Below are positions 1 through 7,422 of a stretch of DNA of 38,686 nt, in pieces. The first letter of the stretch is position 1, and each line of letters opens with the position of its first letter. Location of the stretch: assembly GCA_013697055.1 (NCBI GenBank), contig JACCXK010000043.1, forward strand, positions 1 through 38,686, in the 5' to 3' direction. The notes beneath the pieces were generated by a model. The model was given only the letters and a program-made list of their open reading frames with translations, was not told where the DNA came from and searched no databases. This DNA is from Alphaproteobacteria bacterium (GTDB lineage: Bacteria > Pseudomonadota > Alphaproteobacteria > Micropepsales > Micropepsaceae). The translations under genes and the position numbers were made by a program.

Positions 1-293
1 TTGATCCAGAGGCTGTCCAGCTTGAGTTTCCTGCCGCCCAGGTCGAATTGCAGTTCGCGCGCAAAACCGGCGACCTGTTTGGCAATGGCACGCTCCAGCC
101 CGTCGATAATGCTGGCGCGCTGGGTCAGGTCATTCAGCGAAGCGTACGACGTGTAGCCGCCATAACCGTGGCTTTTGGACCAGCGCTGGCCGGCGCGATC
201 TTCGGCCGCGATGCCCAGACAGGTGGCGGACAGCCCGGCGGGCGGGGCGATGCGGCCCTTGTAAAGCCTGGTGACAAATAGACTTTCCGACAT
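1..293 (-). CDS. TIGR02466-like protein (putative 2OG-Fe(II) oxygenase), N-terminal part
   Basis: The first 97 codons of a minus-strand gene whose 3' end lies beyond the window edge. It begins MSESLFVTRLYKG and contains GYGGYTSYASLNDL and a segment ending LKLDSLWI. From memory this matches the start of the TIGR02466 family, a cupin-like fold thought to be a 2-oxoglutarate/Fe(II) oxygenase; the iron-binding His/Asp residues would lie in the missing part, so activity cannot be judged. The ATG at 293 is the first in frame and no strong Shine-Dalgarno sequence precedes it. Family assignment is by recall of the N-terminal pattern only. Confidence 0.6.
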   Translation of the reverse strand, partial: MSESLFVTRLYKGRIAPPAGLSATCLGIAAEDRAGQRWSKSHGYGGYTSYASLNDLTQRASIIDGLERAIAKQVAGFARELQFDLGGRKLKLDSLWI

Positions 294-373
294 GTCTCGC
301 GCGCGCGTGGTTAGCGATGTTTTGACCATTGGGCGGTTAAGCTTGCCAGGTTGTCAACAAACGGCTGGGCGCC

Positions 374-577
374 ATGGATTGCATCATTCGCGTACCGGTC
401 ACCACCGCGGTGTTTGCCGCCATGACGGTTCCCCTGTCGGGCTGCATCGCCTATGACGCGGCCAGCACGGTTGTCAGCGCCGGTTCATCCGCGGTGGGCG
501 CCGGCGTCTCGGTGGCCGGCGGCGTGGGTGACGTGGTGACATCGCCGTTTGATGGCGACAACTCGAAGAAGAAGTAG
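374..577 (+). CDS. small putative lipoprotein (67 aa)
   Basis: A short protein with a hydrophobic leader and a lipobox (LSGC, Cys24), so probably exported and lipid-modified. The mature part is rich in Gly, Ala, Ser and Val (AGSSAVGAGVSVAGGVGD) and ends in a basic KKK. An internal ATG at 422 would leave only seven residues before the Cys, too short for a signal peptide, so 374 is preferred although its ribosome site is weak. It diverges from the partial gene at 1-293 and converges on gloB with a 5-base gap. No specific family recognised; small Gly/Ala/Val-rich lipoproteins of this kind are common in alphaproteobacteria. Confidence 0.6.
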   Translation: MDCIIRVPVTTAVFAAMTVPLSGCIAYDAASTVVSAGSSAVGAGVSVAGGVGDVVTSPFDGDNSKKK

Positions 578-582
578 CTCTC

Positions 583-1338
583 TCAGAATTTATCCTTGCG
601 GGCGCGGATTTCGCCGAACACGGCGACGTCGCCGGCATTTTCCATGCCCAGGCTTTTGCGGATTTCGGCGCTGTCCGGGCGCAGGAAGGGGTTGGTCTTT
701 TTCTCCAGGCCCATGGTGGAGGGCACCGTCGGGTTGCCGGCATCGCGCGCGGCCGTCACATCCGCCATCCGCGCTTTCAGGTCGCCATTGCCCGGCTCCA
801 ACGTCAGGGCAAAGCGGCCATTGCTCTGGGTATATTCATGCCCGCACCACACCTTGGTCGTGTCAGGCAGAGTCATCAGCTTGCTGAGGCTGATCCACAT
901 CATCTGGGGATCGCCTTCGAACAACCGCCCGCAGCCCAGGGTAAACAACGTGTCGCCGGTGAAGGCGTTGCCGTCGATCACAAAGGTGATGGCGCCGCGT
1001 GTGTGGGCCGGCACTTCCAGCACCTGGACCTTGCGGCCGTCGAATTCCCAGCCCGTGGTCTCGTCCACCCCAACATCCAGGCCGGGAATGCGCGCCGCAT
1101 CCTTGCCCGGGCCCACCACCTTGGCGCCTGTCTCCTGCTTCAGGTCCAGATTGCCGCCGCAATGGTCCAGGTGATGATGGGTGTTGAGGATATGGGTCAG
1201 TTTCCAGCCCGTCCTGGCCAGCGCCGCGCGTACCGGGGCGGCTTCCGACGGGTCTACGATGGCGCAATTGTCCCCCGACTTCACCAGATAGGCGTAGTTG
1301 TCGGACAGGCAGGGAACAATCTCGATCTGGGTTGGCAT
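583..1338 (-). CDS. gloB: hydroxyacylglutathione hydrolase (glyoxalase II)
   Basis: A 251-residue metallo-beta-lactamase-fold enzyme that hydrolyses S-D-lactoylglutathione to D-lactate and glutathione, the second step of methylglyoxal detoxification in the cytoplasm. The metal-binding motif THHHLDH sits at residues 53-59, followed by VPAHTRG, FTGDTLF and CGHEYT, which supply the remaining His and Asp ligands; the C-terminal glyoxalase II domain is present (NPFLRPDS). Length is normal for the family. The open frame runs 17 codons further upstream, but the ATG at 1338 has an AAGGAGA site just before it and gives the usual start. It diverges from the methyltransferase gene at 1448 across a 109-base gap. 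Confidence 0.93.
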   Translation of the reverse strand: MPTQIEIVPCLSDNYAYLVKSGDNCAIVDPSEAAPVRAALARTGWKLTHILNTHHHLDHCGGNLDLKQETGAKVVGPGKDAARIPGLDVGVDETTGWEFDGRKVQVLEVPAHTRGAITFVIDGNAFTGDTLFTLGCGRLFEGDPQMMWISLSKLMTLPDTTKVWCGHEYTQSNGRFALTLEPGNGDLKARMADVTAARDAGNPTVPSTMGLEKKTNPFLRPDSAEIRKSLGMENAGDVAVFGEIRARKDKF

Positions 1339-1447
1339 GGCGTCTCCTTTTGGCGCGAGACACACTATCAAATCTGGTCGCGCGGCCAAGCCGCGCGGGG
1401 CAAAGCTGCGTCTTTGAACAACCGCCTCCAGGGCTTAGACTTGGACG

Positions 1448-2155
1448 ATGCCGGACGTGCGCGACCTCGCCGCTTTTTATGACGCCCCGCTGGGCCAGTT
1501 GGCCAAGCGGGTGATCCTCCGCCATGTCGAGAATTTCTGGCCGGACCTGCGGGGGCTGCGGGTGCTGGGCTATGGCTTTCCCATTCCCTATGCGCGGCTC
1601 TTCACCGGGGCCGAGCGCGTCATCGCTGCGATCCCCGCGCCCTTCGGCGCCATCACCTGGCCGCAGAACAAGAATGCCACCCTGGTATGCGAGGAAGATG
1701 CGCTGCCCTTTCCCGACGTGTTCTTCGACCGCATCCTGATCGTGCACGGCCTGGAATCCGCCGAAAGCCTGCGGCCTCTTCTGCGCCAACTGTGGCGGGT
1801 TCTGGCGCCGGAAGGAAAAATTTTGCTGGTGGCGCCCAATCGCGCCAGCCTGTGGGCACAGGTCCAGGTCTCGCCCTTCGGCCATGGCCGGCCCTTTTCG
1901 CACATGGAACTGGAAGCCCTGCTCAAGGATGCGCTGTTGGAGCCGGGGCGCTGGACCCGCGCGCTTTATGCCCCGCCCTTTAGAAGCATGACCGGCTCGG
2001 GCACCGGCTGGGAAAAGCTGGGGCGCACCATGGTTCCCGGCATCGGCGGCGTGCATGTGGTGGAGGCATCCAAGTCGCTTTACGCCGCCGCCACGCCGCT
2101 GCCCAAGGCCGCGAAAGTCGCGTTGCAGCAGGCCAAGGCCGCCGAAGATTTTTAA
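1448..2155 (+). CDS. class I SAM-dependent methyltransferase
   Basis: A 235-residue protein of the Methyltransf_11 type. Motif I is degenerate (RVLGYGFPIPYA instead of a clear GxGxG), an acidic pair lies further on (EEDALPFPD), and the hallmark methyltransferase segment LWRVLAPEGKILLVAPN occupies roughly residues 116-132. Methyltransferases of this kind commonly sit beside gloB in alphaproteobacteria; the substrate is unknown. The C-terminal stretch GIGGVHVVEASKSLYAA followed by a charged helix looks family-specific. The gene is separated from divergent gloB by 109 bases, and its 3' end overlaps the convergent TIGR03067 gene by 4 bases. The class call is firm, the reaction unknown. Confidence 0.8.
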   Translation: MPDVRDLAAFYDAPLGQLAKRVILRHVENFWPDLRGLRVLGYGFPIPYARLFTGAERVIAAIPAPFGAITWPQNKNATLVCEEDALPFPDVFFDRILIVHGLESAESLRPLLRQLWRVLAPEGKILLVAPNRASLWAQVQVSPFGHGRPFSHMELEALLKDALLEPGRWTRALYAPPFRSMTGSGTGWEKLGRTMVPGIGGVHVVEASKSLYAAATPLPKAAKVALQQAKAAEDF

Positions 2156-2520
2156 AGCTGGCGCACGAATGTGCGCATGGTCTGGCCGGGACCGGTGCGA
2201 AATTCCGTCGGCCGGGGCGCGCCCGGATCGGCCGCGATGAATATAAAATGGTCGCCGTCCAGCCTGTAGATCGCCGGCAATGTCTTGCCCGCGTCAGCGC
2301 CGATCGTGTCCGTCCAGTCGACGGTCTTCGCTGACTCGTCGAGTGTGAATGTACCTTCCAGCAGCACGGTGCCGTCCGCTGTGCGAACGGCGAAATGGTT
2401 TTGATGGAATGTGGTCAGCGCGTCCGGCGCCCCATGTGCATCGGGGGGATCGACGACGCCATTTTCTTCAAAGCCCACTTGCAGCCACGAACCCTGAAGC
2501 GCCGCCAGGTCGGTAACCAT
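2152..2520 (-). CDS. TIGR03067 domain protein
   Basis: A 122-residue protein starting MVTDLAALQGSW, with a lipocalin-like beta-rich pattern, KTLPAIYRLDGDHF and RPTEFRTGPGQ. The LQGSW start, the internal IYxLDGD segment and the RPTEF motif are the marks of TIGR03067, a family of unknown function best known from planctomycetes. No signal peptide is visible, so it is probably cytoplasmic. It starts 3 bases after the metW stop, which makes it the last gene of metX-metW-TIGR03067 and likely co-transcribed. Why it travels with methionine genes is not clear. Confidence 0.7.
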   Translation of the reverse strand: MVTDLAALQGSWLQVGFEENGVVDPPDAHGAPDALTTFHQNHFAVRTADGTVLLEGTFTLDESAKTVDWTDTIGADAGKTLPAIYRLDGDHFIFIAADPGAPRPTEFRTGPGQTMRTFVRQL

Positions 2521-2523
2521 ATC

Positions 2524-3147
2524 CTAGCTCTTCTTGAGCAGGAACACGCCGCCCTGGGCGAACAGGTTGGGACCAAGATAGCCATGCGTCAGGCTGGCGG
2601 GATCCATCTTGGACGTTGTGCCATTGTTGTTCAGGGCATGGGCTTCCACGATGGTGGCGCCGCATTCGCGTGTCAGGTCCACGAAATCGGCCAGGGTGCA
2701 CAGATGGATGTTGGGCGTCGCCCACCAGGAATAATCCAGGGTGTTGGTGCGCGGCATGCGCCCGCCGGCCAAGAGCGACAGCCGCACTTTCCAATAGCCG
2801 AAATTGGGCAGCGAAATCGCCACCCGCCGGCCGATGCGCAACAGGTGATCCAGCACCACCCGCGGCTTTTCGGTCGCCTGGATGGTCTGGGACAGGATCA
2901 CCGCATCGAACACCTGGGCGGGATAATCCACCAGGTCGGTGTCGGCGTCGCCCTGTACCACGGCAAGGCCGCGCGCCACGCAGGCATTCACATTGGCCTG
3001 GGAAATCTCGATGCCGCGGCCATCCACGTCACGCGTCTTCAAATGTTGCAGAAGCGCGCCGTCACCGCAGCCGACATCCAGGACCCGCGCGCCGGAACGG
3101 ATCATGTCCGCGATAGCGGCCAGATCGGGGCGGAGGGGCGCGCTCAT
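2524..3147 (-). CDS. metW: methionine biosynthesis protein MetW
   Basis: A 207-residue methyltransferase-fold protein with a clean SAM-binding motif (VLDVGCGDG, residues 22-30) and the MetW hallmarks [21 protein letters not shown] and [14 protein letters not shown]. MetW works with MetX in homoserine acylation in many proteobacteria; its catalytic role is not settled. Its ATG lies inside the metX stop region (4-base ATGA overlap), so the two are translationally coupled. Length and sequence are typical. Confidence 0.93.
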   Translation of the reverse strand: MSAPLRPDLAAIADMIRSGARVLDVGCGDGALLQHLKTRDVDGRGIEISQANVNACVARGLAVVQGDADTDLVDYPAQVFDAVILSQTIQATEKPRVVLDHLLRIGRRVAISLPNFGYWKVRLSLLAGGRMPRTNTLDYSWWATPNIHLCTLADFVDLTRECGATIVEAHALNNNGTTSKMDPASLTHGYLGPNLFAQGGVFLLKKS

Positions 3148-4301
3148 GACAGATCCGTCGCCGCGTGATTTAAAAAGCCGCGCACCGTGGCGAACATTTC
3201 CGGCTCGTCCAGCAGGAAAGCGTCATGGCCCTTGTCGCTCTTGATCTCGACAAAGCTCACCTGGGCGGCCACGGCGTTCAGGGCATGGGCGATGCGCTTG
3301 TTTTCCACCGGCGGGAACAGCCAGTCGCTGGTGAAGGCGACAATGCAGAAGCGCGCCGAATTCAGCCGGAACACATCGGACAATTGCCCGCCATGCTCCT
3401 CGGCCAGGTCAAAATAATCCATGGCGCGGGTGATGTAGAGATAGGAGTTGGCGTCGAACCGCTCCACGAAGCTGGCGCCCTGATGATGCAGGTAAGACTC
3501 GATCTGGAAGTCCGGCGTGAACTGGAATGATTTGGCGTCGCGGTTCTGCAAATTGCGCCCGAACTTTTCCTGCAGCGCCATCTCCGAGACATAGGTAATG
3601 TGCGCGGCCATGCGCGCCACCGCCAGGCCTTTCTTGGGCTTGGTGTCGAACAAATAATATTCCCCGCCATGCCAGTCGGGATCGGCCATGATCGCCTGGC
3701 GGCCCACTTCGTGGAAGGCGATGTTCTGTGGCGAATGGCGCGCGGCGCAGGCGATGGGCATCACGGCGCGCACGCAGTCGGGATAGGACGCCGCCCATTG
3801 CAGCGCCTGCATTCCGCCCATGGAGCCGCCGATCACCATCAGCAGTTTTTCGATGCCCAGATGTTCGACCAGGCGTTTCTGCGCCCGCACCATGTCGCGG
3901 ATGGTGATGACCGGGAAATTCAGGCCATAGGGTTTGTCGTCGCTGGGATCGATGTCGGACGGCCCGGTCGATCCCATGCAGCCGCCCAGAACATTGGCGC
4001 AGATGACAAAAAAACGGTCGGTGTCGATGGGCTTTCCCGGTCCCACCATGGGGGTCCACCAGCCGGGCTTGCCGGTGATCGGATTGTCGCTGGCCACGAA
4101 CTGATCCATCGTCAGGGCGTGGCAGATCAGGATGGCGTTACTCTTGTCGGCATTGAGCGTGCCATAGGTCATATAGGCGACGGTGAAGGGCGAGAGGCTC
4201 CGGCCGCAGTCCAGCGGCAGCGGAGTCTGGAAGGTGACGGCCATGCCGACATCGGCGGATGGCGCGGTCACCGGGCGCAGGAAACGAGGGGCCTCGGTCA
4301 T
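3144..4301 (-). CDS. metX: homoserine O-acyltransferase MetX
   Basis: A 385-residue alpha/beta hydrolase that acylates homoserine from acetyl-CoA (or succinyl-CoA in some lineages), the committed step to methionine. The triad is visible: nucleophile Ser160 in GGSMGGMQ, Asp326 in TSDWLFPP and His359 in [20 protein letters not shown] is characteristic of the family. The acyl donor cannot be told from sequence alone. The frame is open 16 codons further upstream, but the ATG at 4301 follows an AAGGAT site and gives the usual [10 protein letters not shown] start. It heads the metX-metW-TIGR03067 operon and diverges from hisC. The leader contains nested inverted repeats (4329-4394) that may regulate it. 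Confidence 0.93.
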   Translation of the reverse strand: MTEAPRFLRPVTAPSADVGMAVTFQTPLPLDCGRSLSPFTVAYMTYGTLNADKSNAILICHALTMDQFVASDNPITGKPGWWTPMVGPGKPIDTDRFFVICANVLGGCMGSTGPSDIDPSDDKPYGLNFPVITIRDMVRAQKRLVEHLGIEKLLMVIGGSMGGMQALQWAASYPDCVRAVMPIACAARHSPQNIAFHEVGRQAIMADPDWHGGEYYLFDTKPKKGLAVARMAAHITYVSEMALQEKFGRNLQNRDAKSFQFTPDFQIESYLHHQGASFVERFDANSYLYITRAMDYFDLAEEHGGQLSDVFRLNSARFCIVAFTSDWLFPPVENKRIAHALNAVAAQVSFVEIKSDKGHDAFLLDEPEMFATVRGFLNHAATDLS

Positions 4302-4328
4302 CCTAAATCCTTGTAAAGCGTAGCTAAG

Positions 4329-4394
4329 GCCGCCCTGTCCCCAAGTCAACGAACGCCGCTGCGCATACCTGACTTGCTTTGCTTTTAGGGCGGC
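4329..4394 (-). promoter_or_regulatory. structured metX leader (nested inverted repeats)
   Basis: Reading as metX mRNA, an outer 8-bp helix (4387-4394 with 4329-4336, GCCGCCCT/AGGGCGGC) encloses a 7-bp helix (4370-4376 with 4342-4348, CAAGTCA/TGACTTG) capped by a 21-base loop that contains a weak CGC/GCG pairing. Both helices are perfect. The outer arm ends 27 bases before the metX start. The arrangement resembles a cis-regulatory RNA, but the conserved SAM-II core is not present. Function is inferred from structure and position only. Confidence 0.45.
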
Positions 4395-4496
4395 TCCACC
4401 CTATCAATACCGGCCTTTTTTCATGGGGCGGGTCCGTCCATACGCTTTCGCTATGGACCGCCTAACACCCCTTTCGAGAGTCCGCTGTATTAACCG

Positions 4497-5600
4497 ATGA
4501 AGCCCGAGCCCAAACCCGGCGTCCTTGACATCACCGCCTATGTCGGCGGGCGCGCCAGTGCGCCCGGCGCGGCCAAGGTGTTCAAGCTGTCCTCCAATGA
4601 GAGCCCGCTGGGGCCCACCCCGGCGGTGGCGGCGGCGCTGGCCGAAGCGGCCACCAGCCTGGCGCTCTATCCCGAAGGCTCGGCAACCCTGCTGCGCCGG
4701 GCGATCGCCGAGGTGCACCATCTCGACGCGGCGCGCATCGTCACCTCCGGCGATGGCTCCGACGCCCTGCTCACCATGCTGGCCAATGCCTACCTGCAGC
4801 CCGGCGACGAAGTGGTGTTCAGCGAGCATGCCTTCTTGGTTTACAAGATCGCCACCCAGGCCAACAGCGCGCGTCCGGTGATGGTGCCTGAACGCACCAC
4901 CAACCAGGCCATCAAGGTGGATGTGGACGCCATGCTGGCGGCGATCACGCCCAAGACGCGCATGGTCTATCTCGCCAATCCCAACAACCCCACCGGCTCC
5001 TGCCTGAACCGGGAAGAGATGGCGCGGCTGCATGCAGGATTGCCGCCGCATGTGCTGCTGGTGATCGACGCGGCCTATGGCGAATACGTCACCGCCAAGG
5101 ATTACGAGTCGGGCCTGGAACTGGCGCGGCAATTTCCCAATGTGGTGATGACCCGCACTTTTTCGAAACTGTACGGCCTGGCCGGGCTGCGCATCGGCTG
5201 GATGTATGCTTCGGCGGAAGTCTGCGATGCGATCAATCGCATCCGTGGACCGTTCAACACCGCCTTGATTCAGCAATTGGCCGGCGCCGCCGCCGTGCGC
5301 GACCGCGAGCATTTCTGGAAGGCTGTCGAGCACAACAACAAGTGGTTGCCCTGGGTCACTGCCGAAATCCGCAAGACGGGCCTGCGGGTCGACGACAGCT
5401 GCGCCAATTTCGTGCTGATCCATTTTCCGGCGAAAGGCGAAAAGACTGCTGCCGAGGCCGACGCCTATCTGACGACAGGCGGTATCATTCTGCGCAGCGT
5501 GGCCAGCTACGGCTTGCCGGATTGCCTGCGCATGACCATCGGTACGGAAGAACAGAATCGGGCGGCGGTGGCGCTGATTCAGAAGTTCATGGCGGCATGA
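4497..5600 (+). CDS. hisC: histidinol-phosphate aminotransferase
   Basis: A 367-residue fold-type I PLP aminotransferase. The PLP lysine is Lys224 in TFSKLYGLAGLRIGW; NPNNPTG (161-167) and DAAYGEY (191-197) complete the cofactor site. It converts imidazole-acetol phosphate to histidinol phosphate; homologues placed beside tyrC often also act on aromatic keto acids such as prephenate or phenylpyruvate. Its stop overlaps the tyrC start (ATGA), so the pair is coupled and an aromatic role is plausible. It diverges from metX across 195 bases. Substrate preference cannot be settled from sequence. Confidence 0.88.
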   Translation: MKPEPKPGVLDITAYVGGRASAPGAAKVFKLSSNESPLGPTPAVAAALAEAATSLALYPEGSATLLRRAIAEVHHLDAARIVTSGDGSDALLTMLANAYLQPGDEVVFSEHAFLVYKIATQANSARPVMVPERTTNQAIKVDVDAMLAAITPKTRMVYLANPNNPTGSCLNREEMARLHAGLPPHVLLVIDAAYGEYVTAKDYESGLELARQFPNVVMTRTFSKLYGLAGLRIGWMYASAEVCDAINRIRGPFNTALIQQLAGAAAVRDREHFWKAVEHNNKWLPWVTAEIRKTGLRVDDSCANFVLIHFPAKGEKTAAEADAYLTTGGIILRSVASYGLPDCLRMTIGTEEQNRAAVALIQKFMAA

Positions 5601-6508
5601 GCATGTTCGACAAGATCGCCATTATCGGATTGGGGCTCATTGGGTCTTCCATCGCCCATGCGGCGCGGCGCGGCAAACTGGCAAAAGAAATCGCGGGTCA
5701 CGACGCATCAGCCGATGTGCTGGAACGCGCCGGGGTGGTGGGTTTCTGCGACACCTTGCATGCCGATATCGGCGATGCGGTTGAAGGTGGGGAGCTGGTC
5801 ATCCTGTGCACGCCGGTCGGGGCCTACAGGACTATCGCCGAACAGATACAGCAGCATCTGGAAGAAGGCGCGATCCTGTCGGATGTGGGTTCGGTGAAGG
5901 GCGCGGTGATCCGCGATGTGACCCCCTCTGTCCCTCTGGATGTGCATTTCATTCCTGCCCATCCCATTGCCGGCACCGAGTTTTCAGGACCGGAAGCCGG
6001 TTTTGCCACCCTGTTCGATGGGCGTTGGACAATTCTGACGCCGGTGCCAAACAGCGATCCGGCGGCGGTCGAAAAGCTGAAAAGCTTCTGGCAGGGCCTG
6101 GGCAGCCAGGTGGATGTGATGGATGCCAGCCACCACGACCTGGTGCTCGCCATCACCTCCCACCTGCCGCACCTGATCGCCTACAACATCGTGGGCACCG
6201 CGCGTGACCTGGAAGAGGTCACCGAAGGGGAAGTGATCAAATATTCCGCTTCTGGCTTTCGTGATTTCACCCGCATCGCGTCTTCCGATCCCACCATGTG
6301 GCGCGACGTATTCCTGAACAACCGCGCGGCGGTGCTGGAAGTCCTGAGCCGCTTCAATGACGATTTGCGGGTCCTGCAAAAGGCGGTGGAGGACGGCGAC
6401 GGCCAGGTGCTGTTCGACACCTTCACACGCGGCCGCGCCATTCGCCGCGCCATTATCGAGATTGGCCAGGACACCTCGGCGCCGAACTTCGGGCGCAACA
6501 AAAGCTGA
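5597..6508 (+). CDS. tyrC: prephenate/arogenate (cyclohexadienyl) dehydrogenase
   Basis: A 303-residue NAD(P)-dependent dehydrogenase of the TyrA family, making tyrosine precursors by oxidative decarboxylation of prephenate or arogenate. The N-terminal Rossmann motif GLGLIGSS follows MSMFDKIAII; SDVGSVKG and HPIAGTEFSGPEAG are the substrate-site signatures, and ITSHLPHLIAYN opens the C-terminal helical dimerisation domain. There is no fused chorismate mutase or ACT domain. The start ATG overlaps the hisC stop by 4 bases. Two short inverted repeats follow the stop. Confidence 0.92.
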   Translation: MSMFDKIAIIGLGLIGSSIAHAARRGKLAKEIAGHDASADVLERAGVVGFCDTLHADIGDAVEGGELVILCTPVGAYRTIAEQIQQHLEEGAILSDVGSVKGAVIRDVTPSVPLDVHFIPAHPIAGTEFSGPEAGFATLFDGRWTILTPVPNSDPAAVEKLKSFWQGLGSQVDVMDASHHDLVLAITSHLPHLIAYNIVGTARDLEEVTEGEVIKYSASGFRDFTRIASSDPTMWRDVFLNNRAAVLEVLSRFNDDLRVLQKAVEDGDGQVLFDTFTRGRAIRRAIIEIGQDTSAPNFGRNKS

Positions 6509-6522
6509 AAACTTTCCTCACG

Positions 6523-6555
6523 GGGCGCGCTTGGCCGCGCGCCCGTCCTTCGGAC
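6523..6555. repeat. paired hairpins after tyrC
   Basis: An 8-bp perfect stem (6523-6530 GGGCGCGC with 6537-6544, loop of 6) is followed at 6545-6555 by a small GTCC-TTC-GGAC hairpin. They lie in the 68-base gap between the convergent tyrC and DUF2125 genes. There is no T-run, so this is not a classical intrinsic terminator; it may still end transcription or be a REP-like element. Confidence 0.45.
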
Positions 6556-6576
6556 CCCACAAGGGGAGAGGGGTTC

Positions 6577-7314
6577 TTAATATAGCGGAGAGAGCGACTC
6601 GGCGAGATCAAGCCCCGGCGCAATCACCTTCGAGAATTTCGCCGCGCCGCCTTGTCCTCGCCAGGCTTTCGCCGCGTCGGGCCAGGATTGGGTGCCTTTC
6701 AGCAGGCCTGCAAAGGCATCGCCGCGGGCGAGCGTGACATAGGCCTGTACCTGCTTGCGGTCTCCCGCGGCATCGGCTTCCAGCATCAGATCCAGGTCGT
6801 GACCAGTGCGCCGCATGTGAAGCTGGAATCGTCCAATCTTGATCTCTTTCGCGCCCAAATTCGCGATATCAAGATCAGCGCGCACGAGCGCATGATCGCG
6901 TATCACGCTGCTGGCGCGCAGCGATCCGGGCAGGAAGTTGATTTCGCGCACCGCACCTTGCGCATCGGTCCAGGAGGCTTGCTGCCGCCCTGCCGCCTCA
7001 TAGACTGCTTTGGCGCGGTTGTAGGTCAGGGTATGGGCGGCGAATTTCTCAGATGACCAGATGAAAGGACCGTGCGCGCCGGCGCCGGTTACCGTCAGCT
7101 GCGTGAAATCGGCGTCCAGCCGGAAGGGAAAGCCGCCGACTTCGGCCTTGGACCAGTCCAGCGTGATCCCGGGAATGGCTTCATGGCCTTTGAGGGCCGC
7201 GAGCTTCTTCTCGAACGCATCCGCCGCCACCCACCAATAGGCCATCACCGCGCAGGCGATGATCAGGAAGGTGGTGATGGGCGCGTAAAGCCAGAAGCGG
7301 CTGGAATAGTTCAT
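6577..7314 (-). CDS. DUF2125 domain protein
   Basis: A 245-residue protein with one N-terminal membrane anchor (about residues 9-31, APITTFLIIACAVMAYWWV) and a large exported beta-rich domain. EAIPGITLDWSKAEVGGFPFRLD is the DUF2125 signature, an alphaproteobacterial family of unknown function. The frame is open upstream for 32 codons through a hairpin repeat, but the ATG at 7314 (MNYSSRFWLY) gives a proper membrane anchor, and the upstream peptide is the translation of a repeat found between genes in this class. It could be co-transcribed with nrdJ, 108 bases upstream. Confidence 0.8.
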   Translation of the reverse strand: MNYSSRFWLYAPITTFLIIACAVMAYWWVAADAFEKKLAALKGHEAIPGITLDWSKAEVGGFPFRLDADFTQLTVTGAGAHGPFIWSSEKFAAHTLTYNRAKAVYEAAGRQQASWTDAQGAVREINFLPGSLRASSVIRDHALVRADLDIANLGAKEIKIGRFQLHMRRTGHDLDLMLEADAAGDRKQVQAYVTLARGDAFAGLLKGTQSWPDAAKAWRGQGGAAKFSKVIAPGLDLAESLSPLY

Positions 7315-7323
7315 CTCATCACC

Positions 7324-7410
7324 ATGGGCGGGCTTGACCCGCCCATCCAGAGTCAAGAACGCCGCACCGGAACAGGATGGCCCTGGATGGCCGGCTCGGA
7401 GGCCGGCCAT
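7324..7410. repeat. two REP-like palindromes between nrdJ and DUF2125
   Basis: Two perfect 9-bp stems: 7324-7332/7338-7346 (ATGGGCGGG, loop of 5) and 7387-7395/7402-7410 (ATGGCCGGC, loop of 6). Both stems begin ATGG. Translated, the unit reads like the MAGL...DGRVKPAHGD peptides that recur between genes in many alphaproteobacterial genomes, so I take it as an intergenic repeat, not coding. Confidence 0.6.
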
Positions 7411-7422
7411 GGAGAGTTTGGG

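Noticed and set aside
4302-4496. SAM-II riboswitch before metX
   Set aside because: The conserved SAM-II core bases are not present in the expected arrangement; only the nested helices are supported, so I report a structured leader and not a named riboswitch.
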